Part shown: positions 34,692 through 43,058 of the stretch, one piece after another
Numbering within the stretch: the stretch's first letter is position 1
How the letters are laid out: each line of letters opens with the position of its first letter
From: Streptomyces sp. SID12501
GTDB lineage: Bacteria > Actinomycetota > Actinomycetes > Streptomycetales > Streptomycetaceae
Reading direction: 5' to 3'
DNA length: 64,000 bases
Assembly (NCBI RefSeq): GCF_010550245.1
Contig: NZ_JAAGLU010000002.1
Coordinates: 62,001-126,000 of the forward strand
The notes under the pieces: generated by a model
What the model saw: the letters and a program-made list of their open reading frames with translations, nothing else
The model's database searches: none
Told to the model about the DNA's origin: nothing
Made by a program: the position numbers and the translations under genes

Positions 34692-35063
34692 ATGCCCTTA
34701 TCGCTGCATCACATCGTCATCGACGCCCACGACCTCCCCGCGCTGGCCCGGTTCTGGGCCGAGGCGCTGGGCTGGCGGATCCTTTCCGAGCGGGAGCGGG
34801 AGGTGGTGATCGGGCCGGACGAGACCGCGCCGGTGGGCATCTGCTTCATGCCCGTGGCGGACGGTAAGACCGTCAAGAACCGCCTGCACCTCGATCTGAC
34901 GTCCGCTCCGGAGGACCGGGAGGCGGAGATCGAGCGCCTCCTCACACTCGGCGCCCGCAGGACGGACGTCGGACAGAGCGGCAGCGAGTCGTGGACCGTG
35001 CTGTCCGATCCGGAGGGGAACGAGTTCTGCGTGGTCCGCCCGAAGAAGACGCTGGTCGGCTAG
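34692..35063 (+). CDS. VOC-family (glyoxalase/bleomycin-resistance fold) protein
   Basis: 123 residues. One VOC module: LHHIVIDAHDLPALARFWAE at the start, VKNRLHLDLTS in the centre and SDPEGNEFCVVR at the end, with possible metal ligands His6/His7, His and Glu. Short forms such as this dimerise. It may be a dioxygenase-like, lyase or drug-sequestering protein; the sequence does not decide. No ribosome site of note before ATG, but the start fits the domain edge exactly. Confidence 0.85.
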   Translation: MPLSLHHIVIDAHDLPALARFWAEALGWRILSEREREVVIGPDETAPVGICFMPVADGKTVKNRLHLDLTSAPEDREAEIERLLTLGARRTDVGQSGSESWTVLSDPEGNEFCVVRPKKTLVG

Positions 35064-35078
35064 TCGCCTAACCCCTGT

Positions 35079-35630
35079 TCACTTCGGTGGGTCCTCGCCC
35101 GTGAGGCCGTCGACGGATTCACGGATGAGGTCGGCGTGACCGGCGTGGCGGGCGTACTCCTCGACGAGGTCCAGAAGAATGCGGCGGAGATTGGGGTGTT
35201 CGCCGCTACGGGTGATGTAGGCGCCGAGTTGGTCCAGCCCGCCCGCGCCGAGTGCTTCGTCGACGATGGCACGGGAGCGGGCGACTGACTCCCGCCAAAG
35301 GGCGAGTAGTTGCTCGGGGGTGTCCTCGGCGGCGGAGCGGTAGTCCCAGTCGGGGTCGCTGTCCCAGTCGATGGCGTTCCAGGGTGCGCCGACAGCAGAG
35401 CCGAGCCACAGGCGGGCGAAGTGGCTGTCTTCCACGTGCGCCAGGTGCTTGAGCAGGCCGCCCAGAGTCATGGTGGATACGCCGACGGTGGCTTGCAGGC
35501 CAACTGAGTCCAGGCCGGAGCACTTCCAGCCCAACGTGGCCCGCTGGCGCTCGAGGGCACCGAGGACGGCTGCTGCCTCGGTACCGGCGAGTGGAGGTTC
35601 GGGCCACGGTTCCGCAGTGATCTCAGTCAT
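35079..35630 (-). CDS. DinB-family protein (DUF664 type)
   Basis: 183 residues, four-helix-bundle DinB fold. The metal-binding histidines can be seen in LLKHLAHVEDSHF (about residue 62) and the C-terminal EEYARHAGHADLIRE (about residues 160-175). This is the common actinobacterial mycothiol-dependent/DinB group, involved in thiol-linked detoxification in some members. Converges with the VOC gene. Confidence 0.9.
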   Translation of the reverse strand: MTEITAEPWPEPPLAGTEAAAVLGALERQRATLGWKCSGLDSVGLQATVGVSTMTLGGLLKHLAHVEDSHFARLWLGSAVGAPWNAIDWDSDPDWDYRSAAEDTPEQLLALWRESVARSRAIVDEALGAGGLDQLGAYITRSGEHPNLRRILLDLVEEYARHAGHADLIRESVDGLTGEDPPK

Positions 35631-35730
35631 GGCCGCAGACCTTAGCGAACGGCTCCGACAGCGCGGCCTGGCGGGTGAACCGCGACGAACCGGTCCCTCG
35701 AACCACAGGATCCGCCGGACAGGTCAGGTC

Positions 35731-36042
35731 CTAGTCGGCGCGCTCGGTGAGGAGGTCGTGCCGATGGGCCAGCCAGCTGATGGCGGTGAGGCGGCACACC
35801 GCGTAGTCGTGCCCGACGGGTTCGCGCCAGTCGAGTTCGTCGAGCGCGTCGAGGAACCCGAGGGCGTAGTCGGCGAGGTCTTCGCGGTGCGGCTGCCGGG
35901 GGATGAGCCCGGGGCCACCGGCCGCGATGCGTTCCCTGATCTCGGCGACGTGCTGGTCCACGGCGGCCGTGAAGGCAGGCTCGAACGCGAACTCCGCGAA
36001 ACGGGGCGCGAACGCGCTGCTGATTCTGACCAAGAGGGACAT
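35731..36042 (-). CDS. Small helical protein, unknown (DUF6401-like)
   Basis: 103 residues. FAPRFAEFAFEPAFTAAVDQHVAEIRERI, LADYALGFLDALDEL and HDYAVCRLTAISWLAHRHDLL (in pieces) give four helices. It resembles the short proteins labelled DUF6401 near actinobacterial natural-product genes; that recall is not certain. GGGGGA lies just before the ATG. Confidence 0.65.
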   Translation of the reverse strand: MSLLVRISSAFAPRFAEFAFEPAFTAAVDQHVAEIRERIAAGGPGLIPRQPHREDLADYALGFLDALDELDWREPVGHDYAVCRLTAISWLAHRHDLLTERAD

Positions 36043-36099
36043 TCCCCCACGGTATGTGGGGCGCGGGGGCGAGAGGAGGGGTGTATGTCATGGTTTCCA

Positions 36100-36552
36100 T
36101 CACACTGAGCCTTCGTTGTCGTTCTTGGCGTCACACTCGAACCAGACGGTCTTTCCGGTGTGCGTGGGGTGCGTGGGTGTGCGGTGCCAGCCCCAGCGGT
36201 CGGTGACGGCCTCGACGATCAGGAGTCCGCGCCCGCCTTCTCCGTCCACGGCTGTGGAAAACTCGGGGACCCGCGGTTCCGTGTCGGCGACCTCGACGCG
36301 GACCCCGGCGGGCTGCCGCAGCAGCAGTACGGTGGCGCGCCGGTCGGGGACATGCCGTACGACGTTCGACACCAGCTCGGTCAGGGCGAGGGTGGCGGAG
36401 TCGGCGAGGTCGGGCATGCCCCAGCAGTTGAGGTACGCCCTGAGGATGCGGCGCAGGTGTCGGGCGGAATGGTCACCGAGGGTGAAGTTCAAGCCGTACC
36501 TCGGGCCGAGTGGGCTTTCGTCCAGGTCGGTTGCGTCAGTTGCGTGATTCAC
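36100..36552 (-). CDS. RsbW-like ATP-binding protein of second WhiJ-like cluster
   Basis: 150 residues of HATPase_c_2 fold: LALTELVSNVVRHVPD (N-box, about residues 55-70), GVRVEVADTEP (G1) and GEGGRGLLIVEAVTDRWG (G2). Divergent from an XRE/DUF397 pair, mirroring the arrangement at 21.2-22.9 kb. GTG start; ribosome site weak. Confidence 0.87.
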   Translation of the reverse strand: MNHATDATDLDESPLGPRYGLNFTLGDHSARHLRRILRAYLNCWGMPDLADSATLALTELVSNVVRHVPDRRATVLLLRQPAGVRVEVADTEPRVPEFSTAVDGEGGRGLLIVEAVTDRWGWHRTPTHPTHTGKTVWFECDAKNDNEGSV

Positions 36553-36635
36553 GTCACCAGGGTGGAGTCGCGTGATTACGCTGGGCTACAGAACGAATCC
36601 AACGACGCGAAGCGTCAGCTTGGGGGTGGCCCGCC

Positions 36636-37469
36636 GTGCCCAACATCCGCGAACTCGACCCGAGTGCGTCGCCGCTGGACTACTTCGGCTTCGAGCTGCG
36701 GAGAAAGAGAGAGGAAGCGGGGCTCACCCAGGGGGAGTTGGGTGCGTGCATCTTCTGTACGGGATCACTGGTGGGCCAGGTCGAGACGGCGAGGAAGGTT
36801 CCCACCAGGGAGTTCGCGGAACGGGTGGATGCTGCGCTGGGAACGGGCGGGACGTTCTCGCGCTTGGTGGGACTGGTACTGCGAAGCCAACTTCCGCACT
36901 GGTTTCAGCCGTTCGCGGAGATGGAGGCCAAGGCCACGTACATCTCCACGTTCCAGTGTCAGATGGTGTACGGCCTGCTCCAGACGGAGGCGTACGCCCG
37001 GGCGGTCCTGGCAACAGGCAAGCCGGACAACCTCGATGACCAGGTCGCCGCGCGCATGGAACGTCAGCGCATCCTGCGCAGGGACCAGCCGCCGGTGAGC
37101 CTGGTGGTGCTCGACGAGGCGGCGCTGCACCGCTCGGTGGGTGGCCGGCAGGTGATGCGAAAGCAACTCCAGCACTTGTTGAGTTTCCGGGACGCTCGGT
37201 GCGTCCGCCTCCAGGTGCTCCCCTTCGGGGTGGGTGAACACGCGAACTTGGCAGGCTCGTTCAGCCTGCTGCGCTTCGACGACGACCCGGACATCGTCTA
37301 TACGGAGGACCTGATCTCGGGCCATATGACCGCCGACACGGAAACCATCCGTGAGGCCACCCTTCGTTACGCTAGCTTGCAGGCCGCCGCTCTCGCAGTG
37401 GAGGATTCGGCGGAACTGATCAAGCACGTACTGGAGGAACGCTATGGGCAGCACCCCGGGACTGGCTAA
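36636..37469 (+). CDS. XRE-family regulator with DUF5753 (WhiJ-like), second copy
   Basis: 277 residues. HTH at about residues 14-72 (FGFELRRKREEAGLTQGELG, then SLVGQVETARK), DUF5753 after it (FQPFAEMEAKATYI, MVYGLLQTEAYARAV, RMERQRILRRDQPP, DIVYTEDLISG). It is only distantly related to the copy at 21859. GTG start follows GGGGGTGG. Overlaps the DUF397 gene by 26 bases. Confidence 0.92.
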   Translation: MPNIRELDPSASPLDYFGFELRRKREEAGLTQGELGACIFCTGSLVGQVETARKVPTREFAERVDAALGTGGTFSRLVGLVLRSQLPHWFQPFAEMEAKATYISTFQCQMVYGLLQTEAYARAVLATGKPDNLDDQVAARMERQRILRRDQPPVSLVVLDEAALHRSVGGRQVMRKQLQHLLSFRDARCVRLQVLPFGVGEHANLAGSFSLLRFDDDPDIVYTEDLISGHMTADTETIREATLRYASLQAAALAVEDSAELIKHVLEERYGQHPGTG

Positions 37470-37722
37470 CGCCCTTTGGCGTAAGTCCAGTTACAGCGGC
37501 AACACAGGCGGCGAGTGCGTCGAGTGTGCCCCCCTCGGCACCGCCGCCTGGCGTAAGTCGTCGTACAGCGGCTCCAACGGCGGCGAGTGCGTCGAAGTCG
37601 CCCCCCTCACCCCCCACATCGCAATCCGCGACTCAAAGGCCCCCGACCTGGGCGCTCTCACGCTCACGCCGGAGGCCTTCGCCGCGTTCGTGGGGGCGAC
37701 GGCGCGTACCGGCTTGGCCTGA
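37444..37722 (+). CDS. DUF397 protein with duplicated N-terminal motif
   Basis: 92 residues. The DUF397 opening motif WRKSSYSG-x-x-GGECVE occurs twice in tandem (residues 12-27 and 36-51), followed by one IAIRDSKAPDLGALTLT/FAAFVG end. The typical length is 60-75 residues, so the extra 24 residues are an internal duplication. Coupled to the XRE gene by overlap. Confidence 0.9.
   Translation: MGSTPGLANALWRKSSYSGNTGGECVECAPLGTAAWRKSSYSGSNGGECVEVAPLTPHIAIRDSKAPDLGALTLTPEAFAAFVGATARTGLA
37477..37620 (+). repeat. 72-bp tandem duplication within the DUF397 gene
   Basis: TGGCGTAAGTC begins each unit (37477 and 37549). The copies share most of 72 bp in frame and encode the duplicated motif. Confidence 0.9.
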
Positions 37723-37726
37723 GCGC

Positions 37727-38264
37727 ATGCGATTTGTCGGTCGCCTCCTCTCGTATTGGCGGCAGCGGCATTTTCGGGCCGAGATGGCTGAACTGAAGAG
37801 GTTGGAGGCAGCCGAGGCGCGAGGGGAGTCACTGGTGAGGCCCGCGAGTACTGTCCCGCCGCCTCCCGGGGGCTGGTTCCCGTGCCCCTGCTGCGGGCAT
37901 CAGACCTTCGGCGAGCAGGGAGGCTATGAGGTCTGCGACGTCTGCTTCTGGGAGGACGATCTGTCCCAGCTGCGGTGGCCGTGGGGGCTGGGGCGCCAAC
38001 GCGGTGTGCCTGGTGGAGGCGCAGGTCAACTACCAGCGTTTCGGGGCTATGGAAGAGCGCTTCCTCAAGGACGTACGGCCTCCGGCGAGCAACGAGCCGC
38101 TGGATCCCGGGTGGCGCCCGATCGATCCGTCGCGAGACTCCTTCGCCGAGCCGGGAAGTGATGGCGAATGGCAAGTGGATCCGACACTTCTGTACTGGTG
38201 GCGCGCATCGTACTGGCGGGCCGACGAGCGTCCTGCGGCACCCCCTTCCGCACTGCAGGACTGA
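37727..38264 (+). pseudogene. CPCC-type cysteine-rich protein, frameshifted
   Basis: The first frame gives CPCCGHQTFGEQGGYEVC and CFWEDD; the family's continuation (GANAVCLVEAQVNYQRFGAM and VRPPASNEPLDPGWRP) is in the +1 frame. The break coincides with the run GGGGG at 37983-37987; removing one G joins the two into one protein of about 178 residues. It may be a real inactivating mutation, phase variation or a sequencing error. It starts 4 bases after the DUF397 stop, so it may belong to that operon. The residues before CPCC (about 40) form an Arg/Glu-rich helix. Confidence 0.75.
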
Positions 38265-38276
38265 GTCACCCGCGAA

Positions 38277-38347
38277 CTAGTGGCTTGTCACGCGGCCTTG
38301 GCCGGGTAATCGACCTGCTGCGCGTCGGCCAGCAGACGGTCTTCAAG
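38277..38347 (+). mobile_element. Solitary end of an IS630-like element
   Basis: CTAGTGGCTTGTCACGCGGC and the next 20 bases match, in opposite orientation and with few changes, the end at 40617 of the element at 40400-40617; similarity continues more weakly through GACCTGCTG and CAGCAGAC. CTAG at the tip agrees with TA-targeted IS630-family insertion. No transposase reading frame remains. Confidence 0.6.
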
Positions 38348-38499
38348 GTCTGATCTCGGAGACGGGCGTGGGACGTTGACCCTCGGCAGGACTGCTCTGG
38401 TCGACGGATCCAGAAGGCGGACGGTGCAACAGATTGTGGCCGTCGTAGTGCAGACGGGGTGCCCTACCGCGGCGTGGCGGCGTGGTCATGCTGCCAGTC

Positions 38500-39441
38500 T
38501 CAGCAGGAGGCACCAGTGGGCGCTCGGTTGAAGCTCGCGCGATAGGCCGTGGGAGTGAGTCCGACCCGGCCGGCCATGTGCTTGCGGAGGGAGTCCGCGC
38601 TGCCCAGGCCGCTGTTCTGGGCTACCTGGTTCATGGGCAGTTCGGTCGTCTCCAGCAGTTCTTTGGCCCGGTCGATGCGCCGGTGGAGCAACCATTGGAG
38701 CGGGCTCAGCCCGGTCTCTGCGTGGAAGCGCCGGGTGAGGGTGCGCACGCTCGTCCTGGCGTGACCGGCCAGGTCGGTGAGGGTGAGCGGGCGATCGAGG
38801 TGTTCGAGCGCCCAGACGCGTGTGGGGGCGAGCGAGGTGCCGCGTTCCGGCGGTAGCGGTGTCTGGATGAACTGGGACTGGCCGCCCGGCCGTACGGGAG
38901 GGACGACCGCGAGCCGCGCGGCCGTGTTGGCGACCGCCGCGCCGTAGTCGATTCTGACCAGATGCAGGCACAGGTCGATGGCGGCGGCTGCGCCCGCAGA
39001 GGTGAAGATGCCGCCGTCCTCGACGAAGAGGAGGTCGGGCTGCACATCGATGGACGGGAAGCGAGTGGCGAGGTCGTCGGCCAGCCCCCAGTGGGTCGTG
39101 GCGCGGAGCCCGTCGAGCAGGCCGGTCTGGGCCAGTACGAAAGCACCCGTACACAGGGAGGCGATCCGCGCGCCGGCGGCCGCGGCTTTCCGCAGGGCGT
39201 CGAGGACCTCCGTGGGCGCCTGCTCGCCGCCGCTGCCGACGGCGATCACCGTGTCGGCGCCCTCGACCGCGTCCAGGCCGTCCAGCACCACGATGTCGGG
39301 GCCGCCGACGGTAGGCATCGGGCCGGGCCGCGCCGCGCAGATGCGCACGTCGTAGTGCGGGACGCTGTTGAACACCATCAGCGGGATCGAGACGTCAAAG
39401 CTCAGCACGGGCGGCACGATGACTGAGGTGACACGGTGCAT
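38500..39441 (-). CDS. GlxA/FtrA-type AraC-family regulator
   Basis: 313 residues. A DJ-1/PfpI-like N-terminal domain (about 5-170; LSFDVSIPLMVFN, IASLCTGAFVLAQTGLLDG with Cys in the nucleophile-elbow place) and an AraC double HTH (about 215-305; LAGHARTSVRTLTRRFHAE, MNQVAQNSGLGSADSLRKHM). ATG preceded by GGAGG. Divergent from the oxidoreductase at 39513, a likely target: the two are 71 bases apart. The pair is bracketed by IS630-like ends. Confidence 0.92.
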   Translation of the reverse strand: MHRVTSVIVPPVLSFDVSIPLMVFNSVPHYDVRICAARPGPMPTVGGPDIVVLDGLDAVEGADTVIAVGSGGEQAPTEVLDALRKAAAAGARIASLCTGAFVLAQTGLLDGLRATTHWGLADDLATRFPSIDVQPDLLFVEDGGIFTSAGAAAAIDLCLHLVRIDYGAAVANTAARLAVVPPVRPGGQSQFIQTPLPPERGTSLAPTRVWALEHLDRPLTLTDLAGHARTSVRTLTRRFHAETGLSPLQWLLHRRIDRAKELLETTELPMNQVAQNSGLGSADSLRKHMAGRVGLTPTAYRASFNRAPTGASC

Positions 39442-39512
39442 GGCCAGAACCTCCGGAAGGGTGTCAATCAGGCCACTATCCTACGAGGACACGGAACGGC
39501 AGCGTTGTCGGC

Positions 39513-40403
39513 ATGAAATCTCATGTGATCGTCGGTCGCGGGGCCGCTGCGTCGAAGACCGCTCTACTGCTGGCTGAGGATGGCGAGCGGGTTCGAATGA
39601 TCAGCCGGACCGGCGGTGGGCCCGAGCACCCGCTCATCGACAAGGTCGCCGCTGACGCGACCGACACCGATCGGCTCACCGACCTGACGGAGGGGGCGGA
39701 CACGCTGTTCACCACCGCCGCGCCGCCGTACCACCTCTGGCCCGAGCAGTTTCCGGTCTTGTCGGCGTCGCTCCTCAGCGCGGTAAGGCGGACCGGTGTC
39801 GCGTACGTGATGCTCGGAAACCACTACGCGTATGGGCCGGTGAGCGGGCCGATAACGCCGGCCCTCCCCCTGGCCGCGACCGGCCCCAAGGGGCGGGCCA
39901 GGGCGCGGGTATGGGAGGAGGCCGCCGCCTCAGGGATGAAGGTCACCGAGGTGCGGGCTGCCCAGTTCTACGGCTCCGGCGCCGTCTCGGTGTTCAGTCT
40001 CATGGTGCAGCGGCAGGTCATGGAAGGCACGCTGGTCCTGGTGCCACAAGAACTCGACGTGCCGCACAGTTACTCGGCGATCAGCGACACCGCGCGCACG
40101 CTGGTCGCCGCGAGCCGCAACGAGCAGGCGTACGGCCGCGCCTGGCACGTACCCACCTCGACCCTGCCGGTGCGGGAACTGGCCGTGCGACTCGCCGAAC
40201 TCGCAGGGGCACCGGAACCGCGGATGGAAGAGATGACCGAACGCGATCTGACCCTGCTTGCGTTCACCGAGCCGTTCTGGGCAGAAATGCACGAAGTGCT
40301 CACCAAGCCGGGTGACCCGTTCGTCATCGACTACTCCGAGACCGAGAAGATCCTCGGCATGAGCGCCACTCCGGTGGACGACGTGCTCCGGGAAGTGATC
40401 TAG
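39513..40403 (+). CDS. NAD(P)-binding epimerase/dehydratase-like protein (SDR-e)
   Basis: 296 residues. A Rossmann start with degenerate glycine motif GRGAAASKTALLLAE (residues 8-22), DATDTDRLTDL, and YGPVSG in place of the classic YxxxK region, as in atypical extended SDRs. The C-terminal part (LAVRLAELAGAPEPRMEEM) matches the substrate-binding half of nucleoside-diphosphate-sugar epimerase relatives. Catalysis not certain. Its TAG stop lies inside the CTAG tip of the IS remnant, so the native 3' end may have been altered. Confidence 0.82.
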   Translation: MKSHVIVGRGAAASKTALLLAEDGERVRMISRTGGGPEHPLIDKVAADATDTDRLTDLTEGADTLFTTAAPPYHLWPEQFPVLSASLLSAVRRTGVAYVMLGNHYAYGPVSGPITPALPLAATGPKGRARARVWEEAAASGMKVTEVRAAQFYGSGAVSVFSLMVQRQVMEGTLVLVPQELDVPHSYSAISDTARTLVAASRNEQAYGRAWHVPTSTLPVRELAVRLAELAGAPEPRMEEMTERDLTLLAFTEPFWAEMHEVLTKPGDPFVIDYSETEKILGMSATPVDDVLREVI

Positions 40404-40617
40404 AGCGGCTCGTCATGCGGCCTTGGCCGGGTATTCGGTCCACGAACGGATCGGCGAGGCGGGTGCGAAGTTCGTCTTCGGGCTGGCGCGGGCATTGCGC
40501 CAGCGGACGTAGGCGGCGATGGCGGCCTTGAGGAGGCCGAAGATGTTGGGGGCAGTCTGCTGCCCCCAACGACCAGGAGGTCGATTACCTGGCCAAGGCC
40601 ACGTGACAAGCCACTAG
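40400..40617 (-). mobile_element. IS630-like remnant (218 bp, MITE-sized)
   Basis: Both ends begin CTAG and share about 30 bp as inverted repeats (CTAG..GGCT-GTCA-G-GGCCTTGGCC). Between them the minus strand encodes the C-terminal transposase tail KAAIAAYVRWRNARASPKTN plus SPIRSWTEYPAKAA and stop, a tail I associate with IS630 transposases of streptomycetes. The rest of the transposase is missing, so it is immobile unless helped in trans. Its tips supply the stop codons of both flanking genes. Confidence 0.7.
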
Positions 40618-42869
40618 CCGGCGAGGACGACGAGTTGCTGGGTCGCCCGAGTCATCGCGACGTAGCGATCCACCGCCCCCTCGACACCCTCGCCGAACGA
40701 CTCCGGGTCGATGACGATGACCAGGTCGAATTCGAGCCCCTTGGACAGTTCCGGGGTCAACGACCGGACGCGTGACGTCGTCGCCCGGAACCCGGGGTCG
40801 CCGATGACGCAGGCGACGCCGTCGGCGTGTGAGGCGAGCCAGGTGTCGAGGACGGCATCCAGCTCCGACACCGAACCGTGGACAACAGGAACCCCGCCGC
40901 TGCGGATCGAGGTCGGCACGTTGGCGTCGGGGAGGGCGGCCCGGATGACCGGCTCGGCCTCGGCCATGATCTCCTCCGGCGTGCGGTAGTTGATGCTGAG
41001 GGAGGCCAGGTTGATCCGGTCGAGCCCGATCCGCTGCAACCGTTCCTCCCATGACTCCGTGAACCCGTGCCGGGCCTGGGCACGGTCCCCGACGATGGTG
41101 AAACTCCGGGACGGGCACCGCAGCAGCAGCATCTGCCACTCCGCGTCGGTCAGTTCCTGGGCCTCGTCCACGACGATGTGCGCGAACGGCCCGGCGAGCA
41201 AGTCGGGCTCGGCGACGGTCAGTTCGGACTCGTCGACCAGACTGACCTTGGCGTCCTGGCCGCGCAGCATCCGCACCAGGCCCTCGCCTTCGTCACCGTC
41301 GGCGCCGGAGTCGCGTACGGCGTCGATCAGGTTGTCCACGACCTGGGTCATCCGCTCGCGCTGGGCCGCGAGGACGTTCTCGTGCCGGCGCCTGCGTCGG
41401 GCGGCCTCCGGGTCGCCGAGCCGCTGGCGTGCCGCGTCGAGGATCGGCAGGTCGGACACGGTCCAGGCGTGAACGTCGTCCGCGCGCTGCAGCTTCCGTA
41501 CCTCGTCGGGGTTCAGCCAGGGCGCGCACATCCGCAGGTAGGCGGGCACGGACCACAGGTCTCCGACGAGGTCGGCCGCTTCGAGCAACGGCCACGCGCG
41601 GTTGAAGGCGGTGACCAACTCCCGGTCCTGCACAAGGGACTTGCGGAGCCGGGCGGGTGAGACACCGCGGTCGCCGTCATGGTCGTCGCTGTCGTGTTTG
41701 TCCGCGAGGATCGTGAGGAGTTCCTCCCAGACCTGGTCGCGGGCCTCGTTGTGGGGCACACCGGGTGCCGCTTCGAAGGCGACGGCCCAGTCGCCGGCGG
41801 TCAGCCGGACGTCGGACCAGGGGGTCGAGACCGTGATCCCCTGGGTGGGCGGCTCCTCGTAGAACGCGACGGCCTTCTCGACCGCCTTCACCAGGTCCGC
41901 GGACGACTTCAGACGGGCCACGTCAGAGTCGGCCTCGACAGCCGCCGAGGCACCCTCGTCGACGAGGTCCCGCAGGGTGCAGGTCTGCACGCCCTCCTCG
42001 CCGAGACTGGGCAGGACATCGGCGACGTACGCCAGGTAGGGCCGGTGCGGGCCGACGAACAGGATGGCGCCACGGCGGTGACCGAGGCGGGGGTCGGCGT
42101 AGAGGAGGTAGGCGGAGCGGTGCAGGGCGACGACGGTCTTGCCAGTGCCCGGACCGCCGTCCACAACGAGCGCGCCGCGCGAACCCGCGCGGATGATGGC
42201 GTCCTGGTCGGCCTGGATGGTGCCGAGCACGTCCCGCATGCGTGGCGAGCGGTTGCTGCCCAGGCTGGCGATGAAGGCGGACTGGTCGTCGAGGGCGGCG
42301 GCGTGCCCGTCGAACCCGTCCGAGGCGAACACCTCGTCCCAGTAGTCGCTGATCCGGCCGTCGGTCCAGCGGTACCGGCGGCGGCTGGCCAGGCCCATCG
42401 GGTTGCCGTGGGTGGCGCCGAAGAACGGCTCGGCGGCGGGGGAACGCCAGTCGAGCAGCAGCCGACGGCCCGTGGAGTCGGTGAGGCCGAGCCGCCCGAC
42501 GTACACGGCCTGCTCGGGGTCGTCCGCGCTGACCATGTGCCCGAGACACAGGTCGAGCCCGAAGCGGCGCAGTGCGCGCAGGCGGGCGGTCAGCCGATGG
42601 ATCTCGGTGTCCCGGTCCATGGCCTCCCGGCCGGTGCCACCGGGTGCCTTGCGCTCGGCGTCGAGACGGTCGGTCAGTTCGGCGATCGACTGCTCCAGGC
42701 ACTCCGCGAGGGCGGCGAAGTGCTGCTCGTCGCGGCCGATCAGCCTCGGGTCGGCCTTGGCGGAGAGACGGTCGGGGAGGTCGAAGGCGCTGGTGATGGA
42801 TGTACTGGCGGTGGACGCGCTGGTGGTGGACATGGCGGTGATGGACGTGGTGGTGGTCCGGGGGTTCAA
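40614..42869 (-). CDS. helR: HelR-type RNA polymerase-recycling ATPase (rifamycin protection)
   Basis: 751 residues, UvrD/Rep-like superfamily 1 ATPase of the HelD/HelR class. Residues about 20-130 form the N-terminal antiparallel coiled coil (QSIAELTDRLDAERKAPGG) that enters RNAP's secondary channel. Motifs: DGGPGTGKTVVALH (Walker A), VVDEAQELTDAEW (Walker B), QARHGF, and YVAMTRATQQLVV near the C-terminus. HelR displaces rifamycins from RNAP in S. venezuelae. The upstream RAE strongly supports this. Start proposed at TTG 42869 with GGGAG 8 bases upstream and an MNP opening; ATG 42833 is the alternative. The extreme C-terminus ends at the IS tip. Confidence 0.9.
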   Translation of the reverse strand: MNPRTTTTSITAMSTTSASTASTSITSAFDLPDRLSAKADPRLIGRDEQHFAALAECLEQSIAELTDRLDAERKAPGGTGREAMDRDTEIHRLTARLRALRRFGLDLCLGHMVSADDPEQAVYVGRLGLTDSTGRRLLLDWRSPAAEPFFGATHGNPMGLASRRRYRWTDGRISDYWDEVFASDGFDGHAAALDDQSAFIASLGSNRSPRMRDVLGTIQADQDAIIRAGSRGALVVDGGPGTGKTVVALHRSAYLLYADPRLGHRRGAILFVGPHRPYLAYVADVLPSLGEEGVQTCTLRDLVDEGASAAVEADSDVARLKSSADLVKAVEKAVAFYEEPPTQGITVSTPWSDVRLTAGDWAVAFEAAPGVPHNEARDQVWEELLTILADKHDSDDHDGDRGVSPARLRKSLVQDRELVTAFNRAWPLLEAADLVGDLWSVPAYLRMCAPWLNPDEVRKLQRADDVHAWTVSDLPILDAARQRLGDPEAARRRRRHENVLAAQRERMTQVVDNLIDAVRDSGADGDEGEGLVRMLRGQDAKVSLVDESELTVAEPDLLAGPFAHIVVDEAQELTDAEWQMLLLRCPSRSFTIVGDRAQARHGFTESWEERLQRIGLDRINLASLSINYRTPEEIMAEAEPVIRAALPDANVPTSIRSGGVPVVHGSVSELDAVLDTWLASHADGVACVIGDPGFRATTSRVRSLTPELSKGLEFDLVIVIDPESFGEGVEGAVDRYVAMTRATQQLVVLAG

Positions 42870-43000
42870 TGCGTCAACTCCCGTCCGGGCGACGGCGCGC
42901 ACACCCGCACCTCGGCCCCGAGTTCCCGCAATGCCACCGCGAGGGCGGCCATCGGCCGGACATCCCCGCGCGACCCGTAGGCCGACAACAGAACACGCAC
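42866..43000 (-). pseudogene. N-terminal stump of a MGT/Rgt-like glycosyltransferase gene
   Basis: A GTG-started frame with a GGGGAG ribosome site encodes 44 residues beginning MRVLLSAYGSRGDVRPMAAL and continuing AVALRELGAEVRVCAP. This is the canonical N-terminus of macrolide/rifamycin-type GT1 glycosyltransferases. It stops after about 35 matching residues; a full enzyme has about 400. The stop overlaps the proposed helR TTG. Rifamycin glycosyltransferase genes are known to lie behind RAE elements, so an internal deletion probably joined an RAE-rgt 5' end to helR. The 44-residue peptide could still be translated and coupled to helR. Confidence 0.75.
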
Positions 43001-43058
43001 TTCGAGACTCCCCGTTTCCGCAGTTCCAGGCCCTAGGCCGGAGATTCTGCGGCACGAC

